The notes: generated by a model not told the origin, from the letters alone. A stretch of 33,120 nucleotides of DNA from a bacterium (GCA_030699515.1 JAUYME010000066.1:1-33120), one strand, 5' to 3'; counted from the stretch's first letter, positions 1-6,828 are shown. Translations and numbers: made by a program.

Positions 1-2
1 GG

Positions 3-284
3 GTTAGGTACAGGCAGCCGCTGCAGAAGGCGCACCTTCTGCAAGTCAAAGGTCCCACCGCCGCCAAGGCTATGGCGGGCAGGCAAATGTCCCACCGCCG
101 CCAAGGCTATGGCGGGCAGGCAAAGGTCCCACCGCCGCCAAGGCTATGGCGGGCAGGCAAGGGTCAGTGGAAGATTGTGTTTGAAAAACCGCAAGAGTTT
201 ATTGCAAGCGGACAAAGTGCGGTTATTTACGACTTGAAAGGAGAGAGGCTGCTTGGTGGTGGTGTTATTTATAAAGCTCTTTGA
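3..284 (+). CDS. mnmA: MnmA tRNA-specific 2-thiouridylase, C-terminal end (partial)
   Basis: The open frame enters from the left edge and stops at TGA 282-284. It begins VRYRQP, the start of the MnmA C-terminal beta domain (family: K-x-RYR-x-P), and after an insert resumes with WKIVFEKPQEF, GQSAVIYD and LGGGVIYKAL, matching the usual MnmA ending (v-F-x-x-Pq, GQ-x-aV-x-Y, lGGG-x-I). MnmA thiolates U34 of tRNAs for Lys, Glu and Gln; the catalytic cysteines lie outside the window. Between RYRQP and WKIVF about 37 extra residues are encoded by three 37-bp tandem repeats. Because 3 x 37 = 111 nt, the frame is kept and each copy is read in a different frame. The insert falls between strands of a small accessory domain, so the protein may tolerate it. 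Family call firm; whether the allele is active is unknown. Confidence 0.85.
   Translation, partial: VRYRQPLQKAHLLQVKGPTAAKAMAGRQMSHRRQGYGGQAKVPPPPRLWRAGKGQWKIVFEKPQEFIASGQSAVIYDLKGERLLGGGVIYKAL
53..163. repeat. Three tandem 37-bp repeats inside mnmA
   Basis: Units start at 53, 90 and 127 (TCCCACCGCC...) and are identical apart from one or two bases at the junctions. Each contains the small hairpin CCGCC-AAGGCTAT-GGCGG followed by GCAGGCAA. The three units lie in the coding frame of mnmA. There are no unique spacers, so this is not a CRISPR array. Confidence 0.95.
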
Positions 285-290
285 TGGCTG

Positions 291-427
291 CAAAATTGGA
301 GAAGCCCGCATCTATGGTGGGATGCGGGCCTCGCGCTAGGTAGGGTTGGCAGGAATGTCCGGGAGAAAACGGGAAATGTGTGGAATGAGAAGGAAATTTT
401 ACGCTATAGAGCAACTGCCAACCCCGC
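291..427 (-). ncRNA. Candidate structured small RNA divergent from comEC
   Basis: The minus strand carries a near-consensus promoter (TTGACA at 462-457, 17-bp spacer, TATTAT at 439-434) that fires away from comEC. The predicted transcript starts near 427. It can form a perfect 10-bp closing stem (GGGTTGGCAG 424-415 on the RNA strand with CTGCCAACCC 352-343), extended by GCGCG/CGCGC pairs. It ends with a 9-bp hairpin (GCCCGCATC/GATGCGGGC, 329-304) followed by TTCTCC and AATTTTG. No open frame of note is present. The closed-stem layout recalls 6S RNA but the length (about 135 nt) is short; no family is assigned. Confidence 0.5.
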
Positions 428-433
428 GCGCAG

Positions 434-462
434 ATAATATACCAATGCTATAATTGTGTCAA
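434..462 (-). promoter_or_regulatory. Promoter of the minus-strand small RNA, overlapping the comEC promoter
   Basis: Read on the minus strand: TTGACA, 17 bp, TATTAT. On the plus strand the same DNA contains TATAAT at 449-454, the likely -10 of comEC, so the two divergent promoters overlap and may compete for polymerase. Confidence 0.65.
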
Positions 463-473
463 GGTTTTTTGTT

Positions 474-1877
474 ATGGCTCTACATAATAAATTTTTCTGG
501 GGGCTTCTTTTCTTTTTGATAGGCGTTCTTTTCTCCAGCTTAATTGTGGATTGGGAAGGCGCCTTATTAATATCTGTCCTTTTTGCTCTACTTTTGGCGC
601 TTTTATTTTTTGTTTTGGGAAAAAGAACTTTTGCGGTATTGGTTTTATTTTCAATACTGGGTTCAAGTTATTTTATTTGGGATGATTTGCGCTACCGCGC
701 AAAAGATAAGTTGAGTGATGAGTTTTCCGGAGAGGCAAAAGTTGTGCATATAAGAGCGCGTGAGAGCTACTTGGAGGCAGACTTTGCTACAGCGCAGGGC
801 AAGATAAGGGCTTATGTAGATAGATCGGAGGGCATTGGCTTTGGCGACACGGTGCTAATTGAGGCAGAGCTTAAAGAGCTTTCAGAAGAGAGCAAAAGAT
901 ATTTTGAAAAGGAAGGCGTGCATGCTCTGGCCTCTTATCCGGAGATTGAGGTTTTAGAAAAGAGGTCTGGGCTAAGAAGAAACTTGTATGCTTTTCGCGA
1001 CAAGGTGGCGAATGTATTTCCAAAATATTTGGATGGAGAAAAAGCTGTGTTTATGACAGGCATTACGTTGGGGCGAAGCACCGGTTTTAGCAACGAGCTT
1101 AATGAGAAACTGAGCGCAACCGGCACTACTCATTTGGTGGCTTTATCGGGTTTTAACGTAATGATTATTGCCAGAGGTATTGCCCTTGTTCTTGGCTTTC
1201 TTTTGCTGTCTAGAAAACTTTCCTTTTTCCTTAGCATTTTAGCGATTTTTCTTTTTGTTGTGATGACTGGCGCAGAGGCTAGCGTTACTCGTGCCGGCAT
1301 TATGGCTGCCTTAATTTTGTGGGCAGACTATAGCGAAGAGATATTTTCTGTGCGTAACCCACTGGTGTTTACTGCCCTAATAATGGTTTTGTTTAACCCA
1401 AAGATTTTGGCTTTTGATTTAGGCTTTCAGCTTTCTTTCTTGGCACTAATTGGCATAGTTTACCTGCGGCCAATTTTGGAGCGCTGGCTAAGGCTTTCCG
1501 GAAGGTCGTTTTTGGCTTGGAAGGAGAATTTAAGTATGACTTTATCTGCACAGCTGATGGTTTTGCCGCTTATTCTTTTTAGCTTTGGCTTTATGCCGGC
1601 ATTTTCAGTTTTAACTAACGTTTTGATCCTAACTTTTATTCCCTTTACTATGCTTTTTGGTCTTTTGATTGTTCTGACTAATTTAATTTCTTCACTGCTT
1701 GCGTCGTTTTTTGCCTTTTTTGCCAATATTTTACTTAGCTACGAGCTGGCAGTGATAGATTTTTTTAGCAATTTTCCTTTTGGAATAAGAATTGAGGCAC
1801 TTTCGCTTTGGATTTTGCTAGCTGTTTATGCTTTCTTTTTCCTATTAATTTATAATAAAACCAATGCACCAGCTTAA
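474..1877 (+). CDS. comEC: ComEC/Rec2 family DNA-uptake channel, membrane part
   Basis: ComEC forms the inner-membrane channel for single-stranded DNA during natural transformation. The protein (about 467 aa) has hydrophobic helices at the N-terminus, a soluble OB-like (DUF4131-type) section, then the Competence domain with the hallmark GTTHLVALSGFNVMII near residues 220-235 and VTRAGIMAALIL further on, followed by many membrane helices. A GTG at 456 is in frame, but it sits directly after the -10 box TATAAT (449-454), so ATG 474, preceded by AAGG, is the better start. The metallo-beta-lactamase domain that is fused in many ComECs is here a separate downstream gene overlapping by 14 nt. A prepilin-like gene elsewhere in the window fits a DNA-uptake apparatus. 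Confidence 0.88.
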   Translation: MALHNKFFWGLLFFLIGVLFSSLIVDWEGALLISVLFALLLALLFFVLGKRTFAVLVLFSILGSSYFIWDDLRYRAKDKLSDEFSGEAKVVHIRARESYLEADFATAQGKIRAYVDRSEGIGFGDTVLIEAELKELSEESKRYFEKEGVHALASYPEIEVLEKRSGLRRNLYAFRDKVANVFPKYLDGEKAVFMTGITLGRSTGFSNELNEKLSATGTTHLVALSGFNVMIIARGIALVLGFLLLSRKLSFFLSILAIFLFVVMTGAEASVTRAGIMAALILWADYSEEIFSVRNPLVFTALIMVLFNPKILAFDLGFQLSFLALIGIVYLRPILERWLRLSGRSFLAWKENLSMTLSAQLMVLPLILFSFGFMPAFSVLTNVLILTFIPFTMLFGLLIVLTNLISSLLASFFAFFANILLSYELAVIDFFSNFPFGIRIEALSLWILLAVYAFFFLLIYNKTNAPA

Positions 1878-2721
1878 GAAGCATAAATTTTTTATCTTAA
1901 TACTTGTGGCGCTTTTTCTTTTGGATGGTTTTCTTTGGATAAAAATTTTCACTGCATCGGATAAATTTGGTTCTGAAATTTATTTCTTTGATGTTGGCCA
2001 GGGGGATAGTGCGCTTGTGCTAACTGAAACGGGGAACAGAGTGTTGATTGATGGCGGGCGTGAGGGCAGCGGAGTTTTAGAAGAGCTAAATAAAGTTTTG
2101 GGAAAAGACAGGTACATTGATTTAGTGGTAATGACTCATGGCGACTTTGATCATTACGGCGGATTTTTAGATATTTTAGACAGTTATGAGGTTGGCGCAT
2201 TTGTTAGTAGCGGGCGTGCAGAGGGGAAGGATTCGTATCACCTAGTGATTGATAAATTGGCCCAAAAAGATGTTAAATATATTAGCTTGGCAGAAGGAGA
2301 TTCAATTTTATTTGGCCGGGAAATATTTTCTATTCTTTCTCCTTCAAGCGCGGAAATTTTAAGCGAAGACTTAAACGACACTTCGCTGGTGATGCTTTTT
2401 GAAAATGATGCTTTCTCCGTGCTTTTTACCGGCGATGCCGGAGCAGCTACAGAGCAAAGACTGGCTCGTGAATATGATTTATCCGCAGATGTTTTAAAAG
2501 TTGGCCATCATGGGTCAAAAACATCAAGCGATCTTGGTTTTTTGCAGGAACTTTTACCTTTGGCCTCGGTAATTTCCGTAGGCGAAAACAGTTATGGCCA
2601 TCCAAATGAAGAGGTGATGGCAAATTTGCTTTCAGTATCGCAAGTTTTTAGAACAGATGAAGAGGGGAGTATAAAAGTTTTCAGCGAAGAAGGTAATTTA
2701 CTTTTTGAAAAATTAGAGTAA
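1864..2721 (+). CDS. ComEC-type metallo-beta-lactamase-fold hydrolase, separate gene
   Basis: This 285-residue protein has one N-terminal membrane helix (about residues 8-28), then a metallo-hydrolase fold like the ComEC C-terminal domain: FFDVGQGDSALV, VLIDGG, the metal motif THGDFDHYGG, NDTSLVMLF, LFTGDAG, LKVGHHGSKTSS and a late YGHPN. In ComEC this domain is thought to degrade the non-transported DNA strand at the membrane; that role is inferred. The ATG at 1864 overlaps the end of the channel gene, so the two are very likely co-translated. The membrane anchor would keep the hydrolase beside the channel, giving the function of a full ComEC from two polypeptides. The alternative, a stand-alone MBL hydrolase of other function, is less likely given the context. 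Confidence 0.88.
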   Translation: MHQLKKHKFFILILVALFLLDGFLWIKIFTASDKFGSEIYFFDVGQGDSALVLTETGNRVLIDGGREGSGVLEELNKVLGKDRYIDLVVMTHGDFDHYGGFLDILDSYEVGAFVSSGRAEGKDSYHLVIDKLAQKDVKYISLAEGDSILFGREIFSILSPSSAEILSEDLNDTSLVMLFENDAFSVLFTGDAGAATEQRLAREYDLSADVLKVGHHGSKTSSDLGFLQELLPLASVISVGENSYGHPNEEVMANLLSVSQVFRTDEEGSIKVFSEEGNLLFEKLE

Positions 2722-2756
2722 GAGCAGAGACCAGAGGGAATCTTTTAATTGAGCTC

Positions 2757-3725
2757 TTAGATTAGAGCAAAGATCTTGGCAATGAATAGAGCATAAAGGA
2801 GAACGTAGAGAAGTCCTTCCCAGATGTGGATGTGTTTTGAGATTCCAGAGATTACAAAAAGGATTGTAGAGGCGATAAGCATTGGGATGCCCAGGCTAAA
2901 CGTTTGCGTGTCCAGAGTGAGGGTTTTAAAGAGCCCCGGAATACCGACAACAACAAGAATGTTGAAAATATTCGATCCAAAAATATTACCCAGCGCAACT
3001 TCATATTTTTTATTCATGGCCGCTTTAATGGAAACGATAACTTCCGGCAGAGAAGTTCCAAAGGCTACTGCGGCAAGGGCAATGACTCCGGTTGCAATGT
3101 TTAGAATTGCAGAAATTGCGATAACGGCATCAATTAAAAACTTTGCACCGAAAATAAGACTGAGCAAGCCCAGAATGAGAAAAACAATATCTTTGATGGT
3201 TATTTTATTGCTTTTCTTGGGCGCTTCAATGATTGGGGGGATAATGTCGGAGGGCTCAATATTGTCATCGTTATAGTCGGCTTCTTTGATGGTATAGATA
3301 AAGTAAATTAGGTAGGTTGCAAGCAGAATGATTGCTTCTGTCAGGTTTATTGTTTTATCCCAAGCGACGACAAGAAAAATACCGGTTGTAACTGCAAGCA
3401 GGGGAAGGTCCAGGTCAATTAAGTTTTTTGTGACTATAAGGCGCCGGCCGACAATGGCGGCAAGCCCGACGACTAAAAGAATGTTTGCAATATTAGAACC
3501 GATTGCGTTGGCGGCAGGGATGTCGGTAGCTCCTTCAATGACGGCCGCGATGGAAGAAATAAGTTCGGGAAAAGAAGTGCCAAGGCCAACAATAATCACT
3601 CCGACAATGAATGACGATAAGCCCAGTGCAAAACCTATTTTTTCCGCACTATCCAAAAGCCAGTCGGCGCCTTTAATAAGGGCGATGATGGCAACAATAA
3701 AAACTAAAATCCAAATAGTTAGCAT
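2757..3725 (-). CDS. CaCA family sodium/calcium exchanger (YrbG-like)
   Basis: This 322-residue membrane protein has about ten hydrophobic segments and the two inverted alpha repeats of the Ca2+:cation antiporter family: GLGTSFPELISSI followed by NAIGSNIANIL in the first half, and AFGTSLPEVIVSI followed by GNIFGSNIFNIL in the second. The GTS-x-PE glutamates and GSN-x-x-N asparagines are the ion ligands in this family. A hydrophilic acidic loop joins the halves. It probably exchanges Na+ for Ca2+ across the inner membrane. It converges with the comEC pair. The minus-strand TATAAT (3738-3733) lies 7 nt before the ATG, so transcription should begin at the start codon, giving a leaderless message. 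Exact ion specificity is not decided by sequence. Confidence 0.92.
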   Translation of the reverse strand: MLTIWILVFIVAIIALIKGADWLLDSAEKIGFALGLSSFIVGVIIVGLGTSFPELISSIAAVIEGATDIPAANAIGSNIANILLVVGLAAIVGRRLIVTKNLIDLDLPLLAVTTGIFLVVAWDKTINLTEAIILLATYLIYFIYTIKEADYNDDNIEPSDIIPPIIEAPKKSNKITIKDIVFLILGLLSLIFGAKFLIDAVIAISAILNIATGVIALAAVAFGTSLPEVIVSIKAAMNKKYEVALGNIFGSNIFNILVVVGIPGLFKTLTLDTQTFSLGIPMLIASTILFVISGISKHIHIWEGLLYVLLYALFIAKIFALI

Positions 3726-3732
3726 TGTTTAA

Positions 3733-3738
3733 ATTATA
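3733..3738 (-). promoter_or_regulatory. -10 box of the exchanger gene (leaderless start)
   Basis: TATAAT on the minus strand, 7 nt upstream of ATG 3725, so the +1 nucleotide should be the A of the start codon. The -35 region is weak. Confidence 0.6.
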
Positions 3739-3761
3739 AGGCATTAGCGGCATATAGAAAA

Positions 3762-3803
3762 TAAAAAAAACGGGCCGTGGCGACAGTGAAGCCGCCACAG
3801 CCC
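3762..3803 (-). terminator. Intrinsic terminator after the 43-codon gene
   Basis: An 11-bp stem (CGCCACAGCCC 3793-3803 with GGGCCGTGGCG 3772-3782, one wobble) is followed on the minus strand by eight T residues. It marks the end of a minus-strand transcript coming from about 4000. Confidence 0.8.
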
Positions 3804-3837
3804 TGATGAGTGCGCCCGGTTGGGGCGATCGGAGTCC

Positions 3838-3969
3838 CTACCCTCTTCTATGCTGCCTTCGTTTGGGAGCGGGGCAGTCGTTGTCCCTACTGAAGCTGCC
3901 ACAGAGGGCCATTGCGAATAGAAACCCAATTGCGGCAGTCCCCAGCGAAACCAGAAAGACTGTAAGCAC
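3838..3969 (-). CDS. Small single-helix membrane protein, 43 aa, GTG start
   Basis: Read by hand on the minus strand: GTG at 3969, 43 codons, stop TAG 3838-3840. A GGAG lies 5 nt before the GTG. The peptide starts with a hydrophobic helix (LTVFLVSLGTAAIGFLFAMA, about residues 2-21), then has CGSFSRDNDCPAPKRRQHRR, two cysteines and a basic tail. The topology would be one membrane helix with a charged C-terminus. A strong terminator follows at 3803-3762 and a TATAAA-like box is upstream near 4004-4009, so it forms its own transcription unit. The region is richer in G+C than the neighbouring genes, as for four other orphan cistrons in this window. No family recognised. Confidence 0.5.
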   Translation of the reverse strand: MLTVFLVSLGTAAIGFLFAMALCGSFSRDNDCPAPKRRQHRRG

Positions 3970-4044
3970 GGGAACTCCAGGGGACCGGGACTTATTTATA
4001 CCATTGAATGGCAGTTAAGAAAAGCTGGCTTTGGGGAGATATGC

Positions 4045-4072
4045 TTGCTTTGGATTTTTGGCGTGATATTCT
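4045..4072 (+). promoter_or_regulatory. Likely promoter of aspS
   Basis: TTGCTT (4045-4050), 16 bp, TATTCT (4067-4072). The start site would lie only about five nucleotides before ATG 4085, giving an extremely short leader. Confidence 0.4.
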
Positions 4073-4084
4073 TGTTTTATTGAT

Positions 4085-5485
4085 ATGGAGAGAACTTTAA
4101 TTAAAGAAACGCCGGAAAGGATTGGCGAGAAGGTAGAGCTTTTTGGCTGGGTGGACAGCAGGAGAGATCATGGAAAGCTGATTTTTTTTGATATTCGCGA
4201 CAGAAGTGGAATTGTTCAGGCTGTGGTAACGCCAAAAAGCGCTGCCTACGAAGAGGCAAACAAGCTTCGTGATGAGTGGGTTATTAGAGTTGTGGCAGAA
4301 ATAAAGGCTAGGCCGGAAAAAATGATTAACGAGGGGCTATCCACCGGAACAGTTGAGGCAGCTATTTCCGAGCTTGAAGTTTTGAATGAAAGTGAAACAC
4401 CGCCATTGCCGCTAAAAGGTGATGGAATGGATATTGATGAGGATGTTCGGCTTAAGTATAGATATTTGGATTTGCGTCGAGAAAGACTGCAGAAGAACAT
4501 TAAATTGCGCAGCGAGTTTGTAGATAGGTGCAGGCAATTTCTTTTTGAGCGTGATTTTAGCGAGATAGAAACGCCAATGCTTACTAAGAGCACCGCCGAA
4601 GGCTCTAGAGACTTTGTTGTGCCAAGCAGACTGCACAAAGGAAAGTTCTTTGCACTTCCGCAAAGTCCACAGCAATACAAACAGCTTTTAATGACAGCTG
4701 GCTTTGAAAGATACTTTCAGCTTGCCCGATGTATTCGCGATGAAGACTTAAGGGCGGACAGAGGCTTTGAGCATACTCAAATTGATATGGAAGTGAGCTT
4801 TGTTGATAGGGACGAGTTTATGAAAATGGATGAAGAAATGATTACAACTGTTGTGGAGGCAATGGGCTACAAAATTAAAGAAAAGCCTTTTCCAAGAATT
4901 AGTTATAAAACTGCGATAAATGAGTATGGCGGGGATAAGTTTGATTTGCGAAATGAGGCAGAGAAACAGGACGGGGTGCTGGCATTTGCTTGGGTTACAG
5001 ATTTTCCGTTTTTTGAGAAGGCGGATGATGGCGGCTACACCTTCTCTCACAACCCTTTTTCTGCAGTAATGCCGGAAAGTTTGGATGATTTGCTGAAAGG
5101 GGAGAATGTAGAAAACATTATCAGTTCCCAATACGATCTTGTTTGCAACGGTTTTGAGGTAGGAGGTGGAAGCATCAGGGCGCATAGGGCAGATTGGCTT
5201 GAAGCAGCACTAAAAATTATGGGAATGGATGAAGAAAAAATTCAGAAAGATTACGGCCATATGCTGGAGGCATTTAAATATGGCACTCCACCGCATGGGG
5301 GAATTGCCCATGGAGTTGAAAGAATGATAATGATTTTAAGCGGAGAAGAGTATCTGCGAGAGGTGCAGGCCTTCCCGCAAAGTAGTAGCGGGCGAACTTC
5401 TGTAATGAATGCACCAGAGCCAATTAGCGACGATCAACTGAAGGAGCTAGGGCTAAAGATTGATATAAAAAAAGATAAGGAGTAA
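4085..5485 (+). CDS. aspS: Aspartyl-tRNA synthetase, short form without GAD insert
   Basis: The class II synthetase charges tRNA with aspartate. The N-terminal OB-fold anticodon domain (about 1-110: VELFGWVDSRRDHGKLIFFDIRD) is followed by the catalytic core with SAEGSRDF-like TKSTAEGSRDFVVPSR, the QSPQQYKQLLM helix, motif 2 (FQLARCIRDEDLRADRGFEH), FAWVTDFPFFE, and motif 3 (HGGIAHGVERMIMIL). The ending FPQSSSGRTSVMNAPEPIS is of the bacterial type. At 466 residues it is about 120 shorter than typical bacterial AspRS. The missing part is the GAD domain: the sequence goes from YGGDKFDLRNEAEKQDG almost directly to LAFAWVTDF. Probably co-transcribed with ndk, 25 nt downstream. Whether it is discriminating or also charges tRNA-Asn cannot be told from here. 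Confidence 0.93.
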   Translation: MERTLIKETPERIGEKVELFGWVDSRRDHGKLIFFDIRDRSGIVQAVVTPKSAAYEEANKLRDEWVIRVVAEIKARPEKMINEGLSTGTVEAAISELEVLNESETPPLPLKGDGMDIDEDVRLKYRYLDLRRERLQKNIKLRSEFVDRCRQFLFERDFSEIETPMLTKSTAEGSRDFVVPSRLHKGKFFALPQSPQQYKQLLMTAGFERYFQLARCIRDEDLRADRGFEHTQIDMEVSFVDRDEFMKMDEEMITTVVEAMGYKIKEKPFPRISYKTAINEYGGDKFDLRNEAEKQDGVLAFAWVTDFPFFEKADDGGYTFSHNPFSAVMPESLDDLLKGENVENIISSQYDLVCNGFEVGGGSIRAHRADWLEAALKIMGMDEEKIQKDYGHMLEAFKYGTPPHGGIAHGVERMIMILSGEEYLREVQAFPQSSSGRTSVMNAPEPISDDQLKELGLKIDIKKDKE

Positions 5486-5510
5486 TATTTATTTCTAAAT
5501 AAACAAAAAT

Positions 5511-5993
5511 ATGTCTAACCACCCAAAAGAAGAGAAAACATTGGTTTTAATCAAGCCCGATGGCATCCAAAGGGCCTTGCTTGGCGAAATTTTGCACCGC
5601 TTTGAGAGAAAGGGCCTAAAAATTATTGGTCTTAAAATGCTTCGTCTTGATGATGTTTTGACTAAGGCGCATTACGGAAAGTACGAAGACAAGCCTTTTT
5701 TTGCCGGACTGAAAGATTTTATGCAATCTAGCCCGATAGTTGCGGTGGTGCTTTGTGGCGTAAATGCAGTGAAGGTTACTAGGCTGATTGTTGGGCAAAC
5801 TAAAAGCTATGAAGCAATACCAGGAACAATAAGGGGGGACTTTGCAATGAGTATGCAAAGCAACCTAGTGCACGCTAGTGATCCAGAAGAAAATCCAGCC
5901 GAAGAAGTTAAAAGATTTTTTGAGGATGACGAACTATTTTCTTATAAGAAAATAAACTTTGATCTTCTTCACGCGCCAGACGAATTGAAATAG
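5511..5993 (+). CDS. ndk: Nucleoside diphosphate kinase
   Basis: It balances NTP and dNTP pools by transferring the gamma phosphate through a phospho-histidine. The 160-residue protein has the KTLVLIKPDGIQR start, GLKMLRL, the conserved HYGKYEDKPFF region, GTIRGDFA, and the active-site SNLVHASD with the catalytic histidine, followed by the nucleotide-binding glutamate stretch. It is slightly longer than the usual 140-150 residues, with a C-terminal extension ending HAPDELK. It follows aspS by 25 nt and is probably in the same transcript. Confidence 0.95.
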   Translation: MSNHPKEEKTLVLIKPDGIQRALLGEILHRFERKGLKIIGLKMLRLDDVLTKAHYGKYEDKPFFAGLKDFMQSSPIVAVVLCGVNAVKVTRLIVGQTKSYEAIPGTIRGDFAMSMQSNLVHASDPEENPAEEVKRFFEDDELFSYKKINFDLLHAPDELK

Positions 5994-6000
5994 CGCTCGG

Positions 6001-6091
6001 ACTTTGCTTTTAAATAGCAGAATAATTTTCTGGCTGAAAATTTTCTTCACGCTCGGCTCGTCAGCCTGCGCGACGTATTTAAAAGCAAAGT
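6001..6091. repeat. Long inverted repeat downstream of ndk
   Basis: A perfect 16-bp inverted repeat (ACTTTGCTTTTAAATA at 6001-6016 and its complement at 6076-6091) encloses about 60 nt, inside which GGCTGA and TCAGCC can also pair. A further hairpin, AAGCAAAT-TAAA-ATTTGCTT, follows near 6121-6140. It may be the 3' structure of the aspS-ndk transcript. No gene is visible between 5994 and 6230. Confidence 0.7.
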
Positions 6092-6230
6092 TCTCGCTTT
6101 TTCTGGCCTGACGCTTGGAAGCAAATTAAAATTTGCTTAATTGAAAAGTTTCATAGCAGAAAAGGAGCTTTGTAGAAACAGGTTTTTATTAATTTGAAAT
6201 AATTTTGGACGTGCATCGTTATATATAGTG

Positions 6231-6385
6231 ATCCCGCTCTATAAATTTCTACTTAATCATATACATAGGGAGGTCTATATCGGCTCTAGCCTTGGCTAGA
6301 CACCTGCGACCACCCACCTAGTTCATACTAGAACTAAGAGAGCGGGGTTCCCTTTCGGGGGAAAAGCGGCGAGAGCCGCTTTTGA
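6231..6385 (+). ncRNA. Candidate structured RNA gene
   Basis: A TATATA/TATAGT -10 region precedes 6231. The predicted RNA has an 8-bp closing stem (CCCGCTCT 6233-6240 with AGAGCGGG 6339-6346), internal hairpins TCTAGC-CTTG-GCTAGA and TAGTTC-ATACTA-GAACTA, possible AGGT/ACCT pairing, a TTCCC/GGGAA hairpin and a final terminator AAAAGCGGC-GAGA-GCCGCTTTT (6362-6383). No open frame fits. The SRP RNA GGAAG loop motifs and the RNase P signatures are absent. No RNA family recognised. Confidence 0.5.
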
Positions 6386-6393
6386 ACTTGCCT

Positions 6394-6425
6394 CTTGTCC
6401 ATAACTCTATAGAGTTATGGACAAG
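6394..6425. promoter_or_regulatory. 32-bp perfect palindrome, operator-like, before the winged-helix gene
   Basis: Half-site CTTGTCCATAACTCTA followed by its exact complement. The 26-bp core is repeated after the gene (6755-6790) and seen nowhere else in the window. It lies 22 nt before the preferred start codon at 6447, where a self-regulating repressor would bind. Confidence 0.7.
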
Positions 6426-6446
6426 CCGAGTGTTTTTAGGGTAGAC

Positions 6447-6749
6447 ATGACAGAAAGTTCAAGAAAAAATTTTTACAGGTTGGAACGCACTGTTAGGGGC
6501 TTTTCTAATCATAGGCGAATTGAGATTTTGCTGCTGCTTCGAGAGCAGAGGAATATTTCGGTGTCGGATATTGCCAAGGAGTTGAATATTTTGCTCAAGA
6601 CTGCATCAGCTCATGTAAACCGCTTGGCACTGGCTGGTCTGGTTTGGAAGCATTCTGATGGCTCAAGTGTAATTTGTGAGTTAAGCGAACTAGGAGAGAA
6701 GACCGTGGATTTTCTAGAGGATATTGCAGAGAAGTTCAATAAAAAGTAG
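6447..6749 (+). CDS. Winged helix-turn-helix regulator (ArsR-like), copy 1
   Basis: A small DNA-binding protein of about 100 residues. The region SNHRRIEILLLLREQRNISVSDIAKELNI... is a winged helix; the recognition helix is around LLKTASAHVNRLA, followed by the wing (GLVWKHSDGSSVI) and a C-terminal helix for dimerisation. It is paralogous to the gene at 15222-15509. An upstream in-frame ATG at 6417 lies inside the palindrome, but alignment with the paralog (MTESSRKN against MAEDRQKY) and an AGGG five bases upstream favour ATG 6447. Both ends of the gene carry the same private palindrome, which suggests autoregulation and control of the next gene, lepA. No metal-binding cysteines of classic ArsR sensors are present, so the signal is unknown. 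Confidence 0.8.
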   Translation: MTESSRKNFYRLERTVRGFSNHRRIEILLLLREQRNISVSDIAKELNILLKTASAHVNRLALAGLVWKHSDGSSVICELSELGEKTVDFLEDIAEKFNKK

Positions 6750-6754
6750 CCCTT

Positions 6755-6790
6755 ATCTAGTCCATAACTCTATAGAGTTATGGACTAGAT
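6755..6790. promoter_or_regulatory. 36-bp perfect palindrome after the winged-helix gene, before lepA
   Basis: Half-site ATCTAGTCCATAACTCTA plus its complement. It shares the central 26 bp with the palindrome at 6394-6425 while the flanks differ but remain symmetric. There is no T-tract after it, so an operator for lepA, or a transcript-end hairpin, are both possible. Confidence 0.65.
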
Positions 6791-6828
6791 GGCTTTTGTT
6801 TTGAGAGCTTTTGTATTAGATTAGAGCG

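Noticed and set aside
53..163. CRISPR-like array
   Set aside because: Repeats are directly adjacent with no unique spacers, and they lie in the coding frame of mnmA.
2824..3732. Plus-strand ORFs opposite the exchanger gene
   Set aside because: They are antisense shadows; the minus-strand frame has full family motifs.
291..6385. SRP RNA or RNase P RNA at the two structured RNA loci
   Set aside because: The GGAAG/AGCAGC SRP loop motifs and the GAGGAAAGUCC-type RNase P signatures are not present on either strand.
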